A DNA stretch of 64,000 nt from Virgibacillus aidingensis (GCF_010994035.1 NZ_WIXN01000003.1:124001-188000), one strand, 5' to 3'. Shown: positions 33,417 to 43,641, numbered from the stretch's first letter. The notes: generated by a model not told the origin, from the sequence alone. Numbers and translations are program-made.

Positions 33417-36400
33417 TTACTCACCAGGCACTTCAAGCAGAAGCTGTCTGGAAAAGAAATACAGATATGCTTCTTTTACAGGCTGTTTCCAGATCTGTTC
33501 AACAGCTTGCCGATACAGGTTTAACTGGGTTTCATACCGATTTGCCAGCGTACTTTTTGTCGCAGCATCCACATCTTCGGGAACAGCATCTGTTTTATAG
33601 TCCAATACGATCCAGCCGCCGTCTTTCGGTATAAGGCAATCAATCACTCCCTGAATCAGCACCTGTTCTTCCGTGCCATCTGCCAAACCTGCATACACTT
33701 CATTTGCAGGCATGGTAAGACTGAAAGGAACTTCACGATATACAGGTCCGGCCTTTCTTATATATTCGGCTATTGGTGTAGCATAAAATGAGGCTATTGC
33801 AGAAACATCGATAATCGACGCCTGTTCTTCCGTTAATATTTCTTTATCTGCTAACGTCTCCACAAATGCTGCAATTTCTTCTTCATTTAAGACTTTCTCC
33901 AGCGGTATATGCTGCATGACCGTATGCATTGCTGTTCCTTTTTCCGCCGACGTAATGGTTTTTTCCTTCTGCATAAAATTCGGCCGTTTTACAATGGGCG
34001 TCCTATATTGCTGAACTAGCTGATCTGCTGCATATTCATCCTTGATTTCCCGCTGTCTTTTTATCTCGGTTACCGTTTGTTTTGCCCTGAGTCTTGTCGC
34101 TTCTTTTGAAGCATATTCAAAGGATAGCCGTTTATCCACCTCTGTTTCCAGGGTTTCATCAGAAACTGGTGCCTTTTTCCAATACAAAATAGCATCCCGT
34201 AAGTTTTCATGTTTTTCTTTATGGGTTGCTTCCAAATTGGCAAGCTCACTGCCGTGCATAATGGAGACCTCCCATTTGGATGGATCCAAATTGATATCAT
34301 TTAAACCTGAAATCAATTCTTCTTCCCTGCGCAGTATGCTGTTGTCTTTATGACGGATCAAGGCCGGTCCTACCCAATCCAGATAAGTTTTGGATTCCAT
34401 CCTGAAATGTGCCGGCAGCACCCATTCTGCATGATCCATCATTCTTTCCCATTTTTTCAGTTTATTTTCCAGTGAATTAACGTTTCCAACCATGACGAGT
34501 TTTTCTTTTGCCCTTGTTAATGCTACATATAAAACACGCATTTCCTCCGACAAAAGCTCTCTTATCTTCTCCTGTTTTAACGCATGGAAAAACAGCGTCG
34601 GATACGTAATGCGTTTTACAGGATCGATATACTTGGAAGCAAACCCCATTTCCTTATGGAGCAAATATTGCTGATTTAAGTCCATCATATTAAACTGTTT
34701 GTCCATGGCTCCTAAAATAACAACCGGGAATTCCAAGCCTTTACTTTTATGAATAGTCATGATTCTGACGACATCTTCCTGTTCGCTCAAAGCTCTTGCC
34801 GCACCGAGGTCATCATCATTTTCCTCCATCCGTTCTATAAACCGCAGGAAACGGAACAATCCGCGGAATGAGGTTTCTTCATATGTCCTTGCCCGGTCGT
34901 AAAGTGCCCTCAGGTTGGCCTGGCGCTGACGCCCTCCCGGCATCCCGCCGACAAAATCATAATAACCTGTCTCCATATAAATATTCCAGATTAGTTCCGA
35001 TAACGCACCCTGCCTTGAGGAGAATCGGAACTTCTCCAATTTTTCCAGGAAATCATCAATTTTATTCGCAGTATCATCACGGTTGGTCTCCGTATATTTT
35101 TTTACGGCTTCATAATAATAAGCGCCTTTGTCTGCCAGACGGACTGCTGCCAGTTCGTCTTCATTTAACCCTGCAATCGGAGAACGCAATACGGAGGCAA
35201 GCGGAATATCCTGTCTTGGATTGTCTATGACTTTTAGAAAACTGATCATTACCTTCACTTCGATCGCTTGAAAATACCCGGTAGAGAGCTCTGCATAAAC
35301 AGGAATACCCTGTTTTTTCAGCTCATCTACGATTACCGGTCCCCAATTACTCATCGCCCGGAGTAATATGACCGCATCCCGGTACTGGAAGTCCCGCTGT
35401 GTTCCGGTTGCTTTATCCATGACCTGCAGCGGTTTTCCATCTTTTTGACCGATCCAGGACTTTATTTTTTCTGCGAAAACACGGGCTTCCAGCTGTGCCT
35501 TTTCCAAATCCTGATAATCCTCTTCATCCTCTGAAACGGCCGGACTTTCTTCCGCTTCTCTGTCAATGATGACCAGTTCCGGGTTTGGCTTGGCATAAGG
35601 CAGGTCGTCATACATTTTATTTCCGTATATTAATTCGGCATTTTTATCATAGTCGATTTCCCCCAGCTCTTGATCGAAAATTTGCCGGAAAATATAATTT
35701 GCCCCTGCCAATACATGCTCCCTGCTGCGAAAATTACTTGCCAAATCAATTCTTTCTGCCGGACTTGTCTCTTCAGCAAAGTTTCTGTACTTTTGGATAA
35801 ATAATTTTGGTTCCGCATGACGAAAACGATAAATACTCTGTTTCACATCTCCGACCATAAACATGTTTCCCGGACCGGTCCGATCACTGATTAAGGTTAA
35901 AAGTGTCTCCTGCACCAGATTCGTATCCTGGTATTCATCAATCAATAATTCACTGAATTTATTCTGATAGTAGCGGGCAACTTTAGATGGCAATAGTTTA
36001 TCACTTGTTGAAGTTTCATCCAAAAACAGTGAAAGGCAGTAATGTTCCAGATCAGAAAAGTCCACGATGGCTTTTTCTTTTTTTATTTGTGTAAATCGAT
36101 CTTTAAAGGTTTTCACAAGCTCTGTCAGCTTTTTTACAACCGGAGCCATTTCCTGCATATCTTTAACATGGCTGGCCAGATTCCGTTTAAACCATTGGTC
36201 CTTCACTTTATTCCAGCGTTTTTTATAGCTTTCTCTCAGATTTTTTACCTTTGCTTTCTTTTCTTCGTCACATTCCATTTTTTTGCCGGATAATCGGACA
36301 AATGTGCTGGAAGACATAAATTCCTGTAAATCATCCCAGTTATCAAGAAGATCCAAAGCAACCTGCAAAGCCTCAAAATCTTTTTGGATGGTGTCTATAT

Positions 36401-37142
36401 ACTGAGATGGACCATCTGCTTCCTTTGCTATATCCATAGCCAGCTGCATTTCATCCTGTACAGCAGCAAATTGGCTTTTCACTTCTCTTTTAATAACTTC
36501 TAACCATGCCAGCTGCGATTCGTGCCAGTCTTCATTAATATTGTACGCTGTCACCAGTTCATCCAGCCAGGCATCCGGCTGCGGATTCTGAATTGCAAAA
36601 TGATACAGTGACAGAATTAACTTTTCCACAGCCTCATCGCTGCGGTCATTGGAAAAGCGATCCACGACAGCAAAAAATCCTTCTTCTATATTCTCTTCAC
36701 CGTACCATTTTTCAAAGAGTTCTTCCATGACTTCCTGTTTCAGCAAATCTGCCTCCATTTCGTTGGCAATACGAAATGAAGGGTCTAAATCCAATAAATA
36801 AGCATGCTGCTTCACCACATCCAGGCAAAAGGAATGCAAGGTGGATATCGAAGCGCGCTGGAGAAGGGATAGCTGCTTTTTCAAATGGATGGATGACGGG
36901 TCGGCTGCGACCGCTTCCTCCAAAGCTGCTCCTACCCGATTGCGCATTTCCTGGGCAGCAGCATTGGTAAATGTCACGACAAGCAAGCTATCAATATCCA
37001 CGGGATTTTCTTTATTTAATAGTTTCTGAATGATTCTCTCCACGAGTACAGCTGTTTTTCCGGACCCTGCTGCGGCTGCAACAAGCACATCCTTTCCTGA
37101 TGTATAAATGGCTGCTTCCTGTTCCTTTGTCCATTTAACCAT
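33417..37142 (-). CDS. addA: ATP-dependent helicase/nuclease subunit A
   Basis: 1241 residues. With AddB it forms the AddAB enzyme that resects double-strand breaks up to Chi and loads RecA. The N-terminal UvrD-like helicase has Walker A AAAAGSGKTAVL (about 22-33), Walker B LLIDEYQDTN, GDVKQSIYRFR and motif VI region VLYVALTRAKEK. The C-terminal RecB-like nuclease is marked by GTAMHTVMQH, GVIDCLI and VLDYKTD. Its ATG overlaps the addB stop (ATGA), so translation is coupled. Full length. Confidence 0.98.
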   Translation of the reverse strand: MVKWTKEQEAAIYTSGKDVLVAAAAGSGKTAVLVERIIQKLLNKENPVDIDSLLVVTFTNAAAQEMRNRVGAALEEAVAADPSSIHLKKQLSLLQRASISTLHSFCLDVVKQHAYLLDLDPSFRIANEMEADLLKQEVMEELFEKWYGEENIEEGFFAVVDRFSNDRSDEAVEKLILSLYHFAIQNPQPDAWLDELVTAYNINEDWHESQLAWLEVIKREVKSQFAAVQDEMQLAMDIAKEADGPSQYIDTIQKDFEALQVALDLLDNWDDLQEFMSSSTFVRLSGKKMECDEEKKAKVKNLRESYKKRWNKVKDQWFKRNLASHVKDMQEMAPVVKKLTELVKTFKDRFTQIKKEKAIVDFSDLEHYCLSLFLDETSTSDKLLPSKVARYYQNKFSELLIDEYQDTNLVQETLLTLISDRTGPGNMFMVGDVKQSIYRFRHAEPKLFIQKYRNFAEETSPAERIDLASNFRSREHVLAGANYIFRQIFDQELGEIDYDKNAELIYGNKMYDDLPYAKPNPELVIIDREAEESPAVSEDEEDYQDLEKAQLEARVFAEKIKSWIGQKDGKPLQVMDKATGTQRDFQYRDAVILLRAMSNWGPVIVDELKKQGIPVYAELSTGYFQAIEVKVMISFLKVIDNPRQDIPLASVLRSPIAGLNEDELAAVRLADKGAYYYEAVKKYTETNRDDTANKIDDFLEKLEKFRFSSRQGALSELIWNIYMETGYYDFVGGMPGGRQRQANLRALYDRARTYEETSFRGLFRFLRFIERMEENDDDLGAARALSEQEDVVRIMTIHKSKGLEFPVVILGAMDKQFNMMDLNQQYLLHKEMGFASKYIDPVKRITYPTLFFHALKQEKIRELLSEEMRVLYVALTRAKEKLVMVGNVNSLENKLKKWERMMDHAEWVLPAHFRMESKTYLDWVGPALIRHKDNSILRREEELISGLNDINLDPSKWEVSIMHGSELANLEATHKEKHENLRDAILYWKKAPVSDETLETEVDKRLSFEYASKEATRLRAKQTVTEIKRQREIKDEYAADQLVQQYRTPIVKRPNFMQKEKTITSAEKGTAMHTVMQHIPLEKVLNEEEIAAFVETLADKEILTEEQASIIDVSAIASFYATPIAEYIRKAGPVYREVPFSLTMPANEVYAGLADGTEEQVLIQGVIDCLIPKDGGWIVLDYKTDAVPEDVDAATKSTLANRYETQLNLYRQAVEQIWKQPVKEAYLYFFSRQLLLEVPGE

Positions 37143-40100
37143 CAGCTTTCCCTCCCTTCAGCTATTCTTCTTAAAATCTCCTCATCTTTCATGTCCGATA
37201 AATGATGGTAATTATTTTCTTCCAATGACGGATCAAATTGACAGACGGAATGGAACGGGCAAAAAGTACAGGCAATATGCTGTTTATGTTTATAAGGGTT
37301 TAAATGAACACGCCCGCCGGTAATATCCACGCCTGCTTCCACCATCAGATTTTGCACATGGGATTGCAGTTTTTCAAAGGTTTCCTCATCTGCAATTTTG
37401 GAATTATAAAATCCTCCCGCTTTTTTAATGGCTGCAGGCACAATTTGGCTGTATCCCTGTTCCAGCTTGGTGTCCATCATTTTTACTGCTTCCTCATCAG
37501 ACAAAAGCAGCCCGTCCATTTTAAACTTCTTAAAAATCTCTCTTTCTATTTTTTCTTCATTTAATCTATCATTTCCGGAGATCATCGGATTATGCACATG
37601 GAAATACAACACGCCTGCGGGAGTGGCCTTCACACCGAGCCATTTTTCCGATTGGGAAAGAACAACGTCCAGATATGTCAGCATCTGCAGGGCCAGTCCA
37701 TAGTACACTTCCACAAGGTTCAGCCCTTTGGAGCTTGATTTATAGTCGATAATTCTTAATAGCAGCGGATCTGTATTCAGCGCTTTATCCACCCGGTCAA
37801 TCCGTCCGCCAAGCACAAGTTCAAACCCATTTGGCAACGGCAGGGTCCGCGCGTCAAGCGTTTGATTTTTTCCGAATCCCAGTTCAAGACCGATGGGTGA
37901 AAATCGGCTCTGCCTTGCCTGCTCACTTAATACAAAAGCCGCTCTGGCTATCACCTGCTGCAATTTTTGCTGAATATATTTATAACGATTGGAACTGTGT
38001 AAGATTTGGTGCTGCAGGACAGGAGAAAGCTGAGAAACCGCCTTTTTCGCATATTGATCTGTTTCCTGCTTGGACAGTGCCGCAAAATCCCTGTTTTCCT
38101 CCTGAATCCACTCGGTAATTGTTTTTAATGCTTCATGAAAGAGCTGACCAATATCCGGCGCATCCAGTTTATACGTCTTACGCTCCTCCAGCCGCAGACT
38201 GTATTTTGCAAAATGCTGATAGGAACAGCGATAGTACGTTTCAAGTCTGGACACACTGGCGTTTACCTGTTTTGGATACAATTTTTCTGCCGTATCCTCC
38301 GATAAATCCTCCGGCCTGTTCTGATAAAATAAGCTTTGCAGGATTCTATAGGTTGTGCTGGGTTTCGGATGGTTTTCCACGTACCAGTTTAATACATGCC
38401 ACCATATTTCCTTCACCGGGTAGCCTTTTCTGTATCTTGCTAACTGTGCCGTCAGGGCGGATCTTGTTTTCAATGGAGTTGTAATAAATTGATCCGCATC
38501 CACTAATTCTTCAGGATCCTGCAATAACATATGGTCACAGCAGACCGGGAATAAATCTTCCATCCGCTTAATAAGCTGGGACGGCATTTTTGCATTTCCT
38601 TCCTCATCACTCAAAGGATAGCTGATCCAAAGCTGGTCCCTGGCGGCTGTAAAAGCGGTATACATATAAAACCAGTCATCCAGCAGCTGCTGTCTGCTGC
38701 TTTCCGCCAGTTTCAGCCCATGTTCTCCCAGAAGCTCTCTCTCCTCCTCATTAATAATTCCGTCAGCAGGCGGTTTCATCGGCCAGATACCTTCATTAAC
38801 CCCAAGCAGCAGGGCAACTTTTATACCGCTGATCCGGGAACGATCAATGGTTCCTACAATCACTTGATCCATACTTGGCGGCACATGGGCAAATTTTAAT
38901 GCTTCAAATCCGGCATCCAATGTAGAGCGAAAGGTTGCCAGTGTCATTTTTTCCTCGCCGGCCATTTCCACCATTTCATCCAACAGCTGAATAATAGCAT
39001 CCCATACCTGCTCCTGTTCCCGGCCTTTTTCAATTTCCCCCTGGTCATCATATAACGTTCGCATTTTTTCCAAGCGGTCGGGCACTCCCAGAGATTCAAG
39101 CAGCAAATATGTTATTTCACAAAACGCTTTCACCGTACCGGCATTTCGGATAGCTTCATCAAAATCGAAGAGTGCCTCCACTACCTGCTTACGGTATTTA
39201 TTAATTTTCTTCTGCATTTCCATCTCTGCATCTGTCTGGCCTTTTTGTTCAAAGCCGCGGAAACGCTGGAATTTCCATTCTTCCTCTCCTATCCACCTTT
39301 CCCTGGAAAGTATGCCATATTCGAGGACATAATTCTCCAGTTCATCAATGGCGTCATTTGTAAGCGGGTATTGCTTGTCCGAGGCTGGAATAAATCCTGT
39401 TTTCAGTACCCTGAAAATAGCATCATACCGCCAATTCCCCTCTACAATATCCAAGGCGGAACGAATAAATTCAATGAGTGAATGATTGATCATCGTGCGT
39501 TTTTCATCAATAAACACCGGGATATCATAGTCGGCAAATATCGTGGAAATTAAATCATTATACGTATCTGTTTGCCTGATAAGAAGTGCAATATCCTGAA
39601 AGCGATAATTTTCATCCCGGACGAGCCGGATAATTTCCTGTGCCGCTCCTTCCACTTCTGCCCGGGGATGTACCGCCTCTGCAATCCGGATGGGTACATC
39701 TCCTTCATACTTTGGAGAGGGCAGCGTGTTAAAATGTTGTTCCAAATGCGCAAAGTAGGGACGTTCTTTAAATCTCCCATTTTTAGTATCCAAAACAACC
39801 GTTTCCTCAACCCGAATGCCATTTTCCTCAGCAATTTGGGTAAGGATATCATATGTTTCAGCCGTCTTGTAAAACAGGTCAAGTTCTGAGGCTGCTGCAG
39901 GCCCGCTGGCTTGATCCAATGTAAGACTGATAGTAATACGCTTGCATTTTTTCATTAATGCTTCGATGACAAGCAGTTCCCTTGGAGTAAAACTATGAAA
40001 TCCGTCTAGATAAATTTCCGCATCTTTCAGTACATTGGACACTTCAATCTTTTCGGCCAGCAACTCCAGTTGATCTTCACTGTCAATATAGTTTTCCTGG

Positions 40101-40633
40101 AGAGCATAAAGTGACTTTTCATAGATATACAACAGATCAGTCAGTTTATTTAACAGTGCGATCTCCTTTGGATCTTTATGTACAAACTTATCAATTTCTT
40201 CCATTTGGGCATAAAGCAATTCAGGTGTCACATTATAGCGTTTAAACTCGGTAATAATGTTTTCCAGCTGCTGCAGAAATCCCTGCTTCTCAATGGCTTT
40301 TCCAAAAGTAAGCCAGTCTCCGGTTTTCTCCTCAATGATTTTCCGCAGCATCATCTGTGTTCCAACAGAACTGATAAACTGTCTGGTACTCCCGCCAGTT
40401 TCCTGCAGTACCCGCCACGCCAGCCGGGAAAAACTGACTACCTGCCCGCGGATGCTTCCTGTTATATGTTCATCGCGAAACAGCGTGTATTCCTGCTGGA
40501 ACGTCATTTGATCCGGTACTATATAAAAAATGGCAGGTCCCTGCGGATCCTCAAACAATTTTTCTTTAATTTCATCCAATATTCTTCCGCTTTTTCCGGT
40601 TCCGGCCCTGCCAATCAGAAATCGGACTCCCAT
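37142..40633 (-). CDS. addB: ATP-dependent helicase/deoxyribonuclease subunit B
   Basis: 1163 residues. The N-terminus carries Walker A LIGRAGTGKSG; the C-terminal nuclease includes RIIDYKSSSKGLNL and the Cys set for its 4Fe-4S cluster (TYYRCSYQHFAKY, then CTFCPFHSVCQF). AddB recognises Chi and cuts the 5' strand. GGAGGA before MGVRFLIG fixes the start, six codons inside the longest frame. Upstream neighbours (signal peptidase, yhjE) are as in B. subtilis. Confidence 0.97.
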   Translation of the reverse strand: MGVRFLIGRAGTGKSGRILDEIKEKLFEDPQGPAIFYIVPDQMTFQQEYTLFRDEHITGSIRGQVVSFSRLAWRVLQETGGSTRQFISSVGTQMMLRKIIEEKTGDWLTFGKAIEKQGFLQQLENIITEFKRYNVTPELLYAQMEEIDKFVHKDPKEIALLNKLTDLLYIYEKSLYALQENYIDSEDQLELLAEKIEVSNVLKDAEIYLDGFHSFTPRELLVIEALMKKCKRITISLTLDQASGPAAASELDLFYKTAETYDILTQIAEENGIRVEETVVLDTKNGRFKERPYFAHLEQHFNTLPSPKYEGDVPIRIAEAVHPRAEVEGAAQEIIRLVRDENYRFQDIALLIRQTDTYNDLISTIFADYDIPVFIDEKRTMINHSLIEFIRSALDIVEGNWRYDAIFRVLKTGFIPASDKQYPLTNDAIDELENYVLEYGILSRERWIGEEEWKFQRFRGFEQKGQTDAEMEMQKKINKYRKQVVEALFDFDEAIRNAGTVKAFCEITYLLLESLGVPDRLEKMRTLYDDQGEIEKGREQEQVWDAIIQLLDEMVEMAGEEKMTLATFRSTLDAGFEALKFAHVPPSMDQVIVGTIDRSRISGIKVALLLGVNEGIWPMKPPADGIINEEERELLGEHGLKLAESSRQQLLDDWFYMYTAFTAARDQLWISYPLSDEEGNAKMPSQLIKRMEDLFPVCCDHMLLQDPEELVDADQFITTPLKTRSALTAQLARYRKGYPVKEIWWHVLNWYVENHPKPSTTYRILQSLFYQNRPEDLSEDTAEKLYPKQVNASVSRLETYYRCSYQHFAKYSLRLEERKTYKLDAPDIGQLFHEALKTITEWIQEENRDFAALSKQETDQYAKKAVSQLSPVLQHQILHSSNRYKYIQQKLQQVIARAAFVLSEQARQSRFSPIGLELGFGKNQTLDARTLPLPNGFELVLGGRIDRVDKALNTDPLLLRIIDYKSSSKGLNLVEVYYGLALQMLTYLDVVLSQSEKWLGVKATPAGVLYFHVHNPMISGNDRLNEEKIEREIFKKFKMDGLLLSDEEAVKMMDTKLEQGYSQIVPAAIKKAGGFYNSKIADEETFEKLQSHVQNLMVEAGVDITGGRVHLNPYKHKQHIACTFCPFHSVCQFDPSLEENNYHHLSDMKDEEILRRIAEGRES

Positions 40634-40753
40634 GCTGACTCCTCCATTCATTACAAAGATGTAAGCGCCCTTTCAGCAGCGTATAGGCCGGACGCGGCTA
40701 CATCTGTTGTTTTTATTTCATTTTATATAAAATCATAATCCTTTTATCCTGAA

Positions 40754-40797
40754 GAAAAAAGCTTCCATCTTCTATTTTACCAAAGATGGAAGCTTCT
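40754..40797 (-). terminator. Terminator after the signal peptidase gene
   Basis: On the minus strand GAAGCTTCCATCTTT pairs with AAGATGGAAGCTTTTTTC, giving an 11-13 bp stem and T6. Confidence 0.92.
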
Positions 40798-40803
40798 CCA
40801 TAG

Positions 40804-41355
40804 CTATTTACCCAATGTAAGACTTGCCTTTGGGAGCGGCCAATATGTCATGCCGACTTTCCCTACCACAGTCTCCTGATCAATAAAACCGAATGACCTG
40901 CTGTCCAGACTATCCTGCCGGTTATCTCCAAGAACGAATAGTTTTCCATCAGGCACTTCTGTTTCACCTGTTAGTTCCTCCAGCGTGAAATCTTCTGTAA
41001 AAGGGACAGAGCTGCTTGCTAATTTATATGACTCCAAAAATTCCTCTTCTACATATTCACCGTTTACATATAACTTATCGTTCCTATATTCAATTCGATC
41101 ACCCGGTGTTCCGATGACTCTTTTCACATAGTCGTCTTGTTCGTTTGCGTGAAATACGACCACATCAAATCGTTCCGCCTCCTGCAGGTCGTAAATCACT
41201 TTATTTACGATTAATAAATTTCCATCATTTAAGGTCGGCTGCATCGATTCTCCAACAACAGAGTAATTTGCAAATATGGCTGCTCTCAGTATAAAAGCAA
41301 GCACCAATGCAAAGCCGATAACTAAAACCAATCTTGGGTAGTTAATTTTTTTCAT
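40804..41355 (-). CDS. lepB: Type I signal peptidase
   Basis: 183 residues, membrane-bound. One N-terminal TM helix (LVLVIGFALVLAFILRAAIF), catalytic Ser in VVGESMQPTL and general-base Lys in DDYVKRVIGTPGD, then box D GDNRQDSLDSR. It cleaves signal peptides of exported proteins on the outer face of the membrane. Single-spanning and of the SipS/SipV class; the position next to addB corresponds to sipV. GGAGGAAG precedes the ATG. Confidence 0.96.
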   Translation of the reverse strand: MKKINYPRLVLVIGFALVLAFILRAAIFANYSVVGESMQPTLNDGNLLIVNKVIYDLQEAERFDVVVFHANEQDDYVKRVIGTPGDRIEYRNDKLYVNGEYVEEEFLESYKLASSSVPFTEDFTLEELTGETEVPDGKLFVLGDNRQDSLDSRSFGFIDQETVVGKVGMTYWPLPKASLTLGK

Positions 41356-41399
41356 GATAATCTTCCTCCAAAAATCATTCTACCCTTTTTATTGGCTGT

Positions 41400-42056
41400 T
41401 TAATCCTCCTTAAGCTTGGTCCCGCCCTTGATTGACGACTTTTTCCCCAGCCTTTTCTCAATATATTTGCCAATCACCCAGAATAATAAAATGCATAACC
41501 CAACGACAATGGTTCGAACCGGATGCTGTGCAAATTCCATAATACTTGAACCGATATAAGAAATGGAAAAAATCATGACTGCCTTTCCCAAAAACACAGC
41601 CAGGACAAATTGCTGTATACTGATTTTTGATAATCCTGCGACAACATTAATCACAGCAGATGGTGAAAACGGAAAACACAGAAGCAGAAACAGTGGTCCG
41701 AACCCATGTCTCTCCACCCAGGACGTGACTTTTCCAACCTGCTTATTATTCCGGATTTTCTTAAATATTCGTCTGTTCCCAAGCCTGCGGATTATTAAAA
41801 ATACCATCACGGCTCCAACAGAGGCACCTGTCCAGGACAAGATAAATCCTTCCAGCAGACCGTAGGCAGCAGCGTTCGCAATAACAAAAACAACCAGCGG
41901 CAGGAACGGAAGAAATGCTTCAATAAATGGCAGCAAAAAACCAGGCAATGGTCCTAGTGACTCATAAGAGTTCAACAATTCCATGATATATTCGTCAAAA
42001 TCATTGCTTCTAAGCATGGTTTTCCAATCAGAAAGCTGGATGGTCATTACATACAT
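41400..42056 (-). CDS. yhjE: TVP38/TMEM64 (VTT domain) membrane protein, YhjE-like
   Basis: 218 residues with five or six TM helices. The DedA/VTT core is visible: LLPFIEAFLPFLPLVVFVIANAAAYG in two parts, then GAVMVFLIIRRLGNR, the charged loop VERHGFGPLFLLLCFPFSPSAVINVVAGLS, and a long TM near the end. Such proteins may move phospholipids or carrier lipids across membranes. Placed as yhjE between comK-yhjD and the signal peptidase gene in B. subtilis. Confidence 0.88.
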   Translation of the reverse strand: MYVMTIQLSDWKTMLRSNDFDEYIMELLNSYESLGPLPGFLLPFIEAFLPFLPLVVFVIANAAAYGLLEGFILSWTGASVGAVMVFLIIRRLGNRRIFKKIRNNKQVGKVTSWVERHGFGPLFLLLCFPFSPSAVINVVAGLSKISIQQFVLAVFLGKAVMIFSISYIGSSIMEFAQHPVRTIVVGLCILLFWVIGKYIEKRLGKKSSIKGGTKLKED

Positions 42057-42304
42057 GTAGCGAAAACTCCTTACTATTTAGAGGCGGCGCAAATAAACAA
42101 ATGGGAGACTTTCCATGTTCCATTTGCCGTCCTTTTACGTCAACTGTCAACCGTGTTTTTGAATGTAGCAATTGCAAGATGTATTTTAAGTTCCTTTCAT
42201 CGGCCGGATAATACAGTTATTTTTATTTTAATCCAAACCTTCATGTATGCCTAGTCAAAACAACGGAACAGCTACTTTCTTTTCACCGCTGTATAATTTT
42301 TCTA
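42057..42304. other. Intergenic region between divergent yhjE and yhjD
   Basis: About 250 bases before the yhjD promoter. AAATGG...CCATTT could form a small hairpin at about 42100-42127, without a T tract. Otherwise nothing recognisable. Confidence 0.35.
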
Positions 42305-42334
42305 TTGTATTTTTCCGTTGGTTTTGCATATAAT
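42305..42334 (+). promoter_or_regulatory. SigA-type promoter of yhjD
   Basis: TTGTAT (42305-42310), 18 nt, TATAAT (42329-42334), about 43 bases before the ATG. Confidence 0.6.
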
Positions 42335-42377
42335 AAAGAAAAGAGAACATTTGTTCCTGATTTGGAGGGAATAAACT

Positions 42378-42767
42378 ATGCGGTATCTTCAGGAGAATGA
42401 TTCAAGGGTTGCGCTTCGTTTTCTTTTTTTATCCATGGCAATGGTTGTCATCGAGCAGGACATGAAGCATGTGAAAGCCGGCCCATTTAAAATTAAGGAA
42501 CACTTCCGGCAGTTATTGGAAAGAATGCTGTTTATTGCAGCTGATGAACGAAAACAATTGAGGAAAATCATGATGCAAAAAAGCATGCAAGTTGTAAGAC
42601 TGCATAAAAACGATTCTTTCACCACCTATTTATTAGTCTGTAATGGATTGGAAGAAAAACGGAACTTTTTTAATCCGGCCATCAGAAAAAAGGTGGAGGA
42701 AATTTTGCTGGAACTTATGCAAAAGGCTCTGCTACCACCCCGCCGGCATGTTTCTTCAAATACCTGA
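42378..42767 (+). CDS. yhjD: YhjD-like conserved protein
   Basis: 129 residues, probably cytosolic and helical: RFLFLSMAMVVIEQDM, GPFKIKEHFRQLLERML, then a basic middle (DERKQLRKIMMQKSMQVV). The size and this pattern match YhjD of B. subtilis, also near comK; function unknown. TTTGGAGGG precedes the ATG. Its last 53 bases overlap the 3' end of convergent comK, which is unusual for housekeeping genes and means the two messages are complementary at their ends. Confidence 0.8.
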   Translation: MRYLQENDSRVALRFLFLSMAMVVIEQDMKHVKAGPFKIKEHFRQLLERMLFIAADERKQLRKIMMQKSMQVVRLHKNDSFTTYLLVCNGLEEKRNFFNPAIRKKVEEILLELMQKALLPPRRHVSSNT

Positions 42768-43233
42768 TACGGTGGTCGAGAATGTAGCGAAATTGTGCCG
42801 TCCGCTGTATCTGGTTTTGAATCGATCCATAAGAAATTTGCAGGAATACCTGCTGGGCATTTTTAAAAATAATTTCCGTGCCTTTACCTGCTTTACGTAC
42901 ATGTTCAATATGGGAATGAGCGATCCATGAGCACGAGGTGTTTACCGGGGATGTGGTGGGAAAGAAATACATACCGCTCAAGGGATCAATGGCAATTGGA
43001 GATTTGTAATTGATCCCGCAAACATCCCGGGTGCCTTCCTGTCTTCCCTTCAAACTGGACCCAAAAAATTTGCAGGCTTGTTCAATCACTTTGGTTGGGG
43101 AACGATGGACAACATAATCCGTCTCTTCTTCAAAAACCTGTGATGCTATATTGCCATTTCTATCCCGTTGTGTAATCACAGCCATTGTTTCGGGAGTGAT
43201 TTCCGGAGCTGTATCATATAAATCGTAAAACAT
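42715..43233 (-). CDS. comK: Competence transcription factor ComK
   Basis: 172 residues. Family landmarks: ITPETMAVITQ, SPTKVIEQACKFFGSSLKGR, INYKSPIAIDPLSGMYFFPT, SCSWIAHSHIEHV and ISYGSIQNQIQRTAQFRYIL. ComK is the master activator of DNA uptake genes in Bacilli, binding AT-boxes. The start MFYDLYD has AAAGGA at eight bases; an upstream ATG abuts the site. It lacks the longest C-terminal tail of B. subtilis ComK (192) but the core is complete. A ComK-type box lies upstream, so autoregulation is likely. Confidence 0.94.
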   Translation of the reverse strand: MFYDLYDTAPEITPETMAVITQRDRNGNIASQVFEEETDYVVHRSPTKVIEQACKFFGSSLKGRQEGTRDVCGINYKSPIAIDPLSGMYFFPTTSPVNTSCSWIAHSHIEHVRKAGKGTEIIFKNAQQVFLQISYGSIQNQIQRTAQFRYILDHRIRYLKKHAGGVVAEPFA

Positions 43234-43315
43234 TTCATCCATCCTTTCATTTTTAAGCAATGAAAGAAAGTAGCTATCTACTAATTTACCAAAACTTCAT
43301 ATAAAAAGATAGTAG

Positions 43316-43328
43316 AAAATTAAATTTT
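43316..43328 (-). promoter_or_regulatory. ComK-type AT-box upstream of comK
   Basis: AAAA-TTAAA-TTTT, an exact AAAA-N5-TTTT box 83 bp before the comK start. ComK needs two boxes; a second is not clear, though the region is AT-rich. Confidence 0.45.
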
Positions 43329-43343
43329 ATTGAATATTTTACA

Positions 43344-43466
43344 TTATTTTATGTTCTGCTTACTGTCTTTCTTTGCGTCTTCTGTTTGTTTAGTTCCCGA
43401 AACAGAAAAGTCAGGGTTCAATAAAGTGAATGTAGCCAATTCCGGATTTTCTTTTTTCTCATTCAT
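43344..43466 (-). CDS. Small hydrophilic protein, 40 residues
   Basis: Begins MNEKKENPELATFTLL and ends KKDSKQNIK, with no hydrophobic segment. AAAGGAGTG sits eight bases before the ATG, which is as good as that of any large gene here, and the composition is natural. It lies upstream of comK on the same strand. No family recognised; a short regulator or spore peptide are both possible. Confidence 0.55.
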   Translation of the reverse strand: MNEKKENPELATFTLLNPDFSVSGTKQTEDAKKDSKQNIK

Positions 43467-43581
43467 TACAAGCACACTCCTTTTATGTATAGTCTGGCTT
43501 TTTATCTTATGAATCATACCTTTCTGCAGAGAATTATTTTATTTTGGAAAGCGATCTTTCATTCCAAATCTGCATTTTTTC

Positions 43582-43612
43582 AAAAAAAATCGGGGAGCAA
43601 CCTCCCCAGATT
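43582..43612 (-). terminator. Terminator after lcfB
   Basis: On the minus strand CTGGGGAGG-TTGC-TCCCCGAT gives a GC-rich stem followed by T8. Confidence 0.88.
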
Positions 43613-43641
43613 ATGTCTAAAGTCAATATATGTTCATTACT

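Noticed and set aside
40178-40738. 186-residue plus-strand frame opposite addB
   Set aside because: Antisense to the well-supported addB 5' region, with no start signal and no recognised motif.
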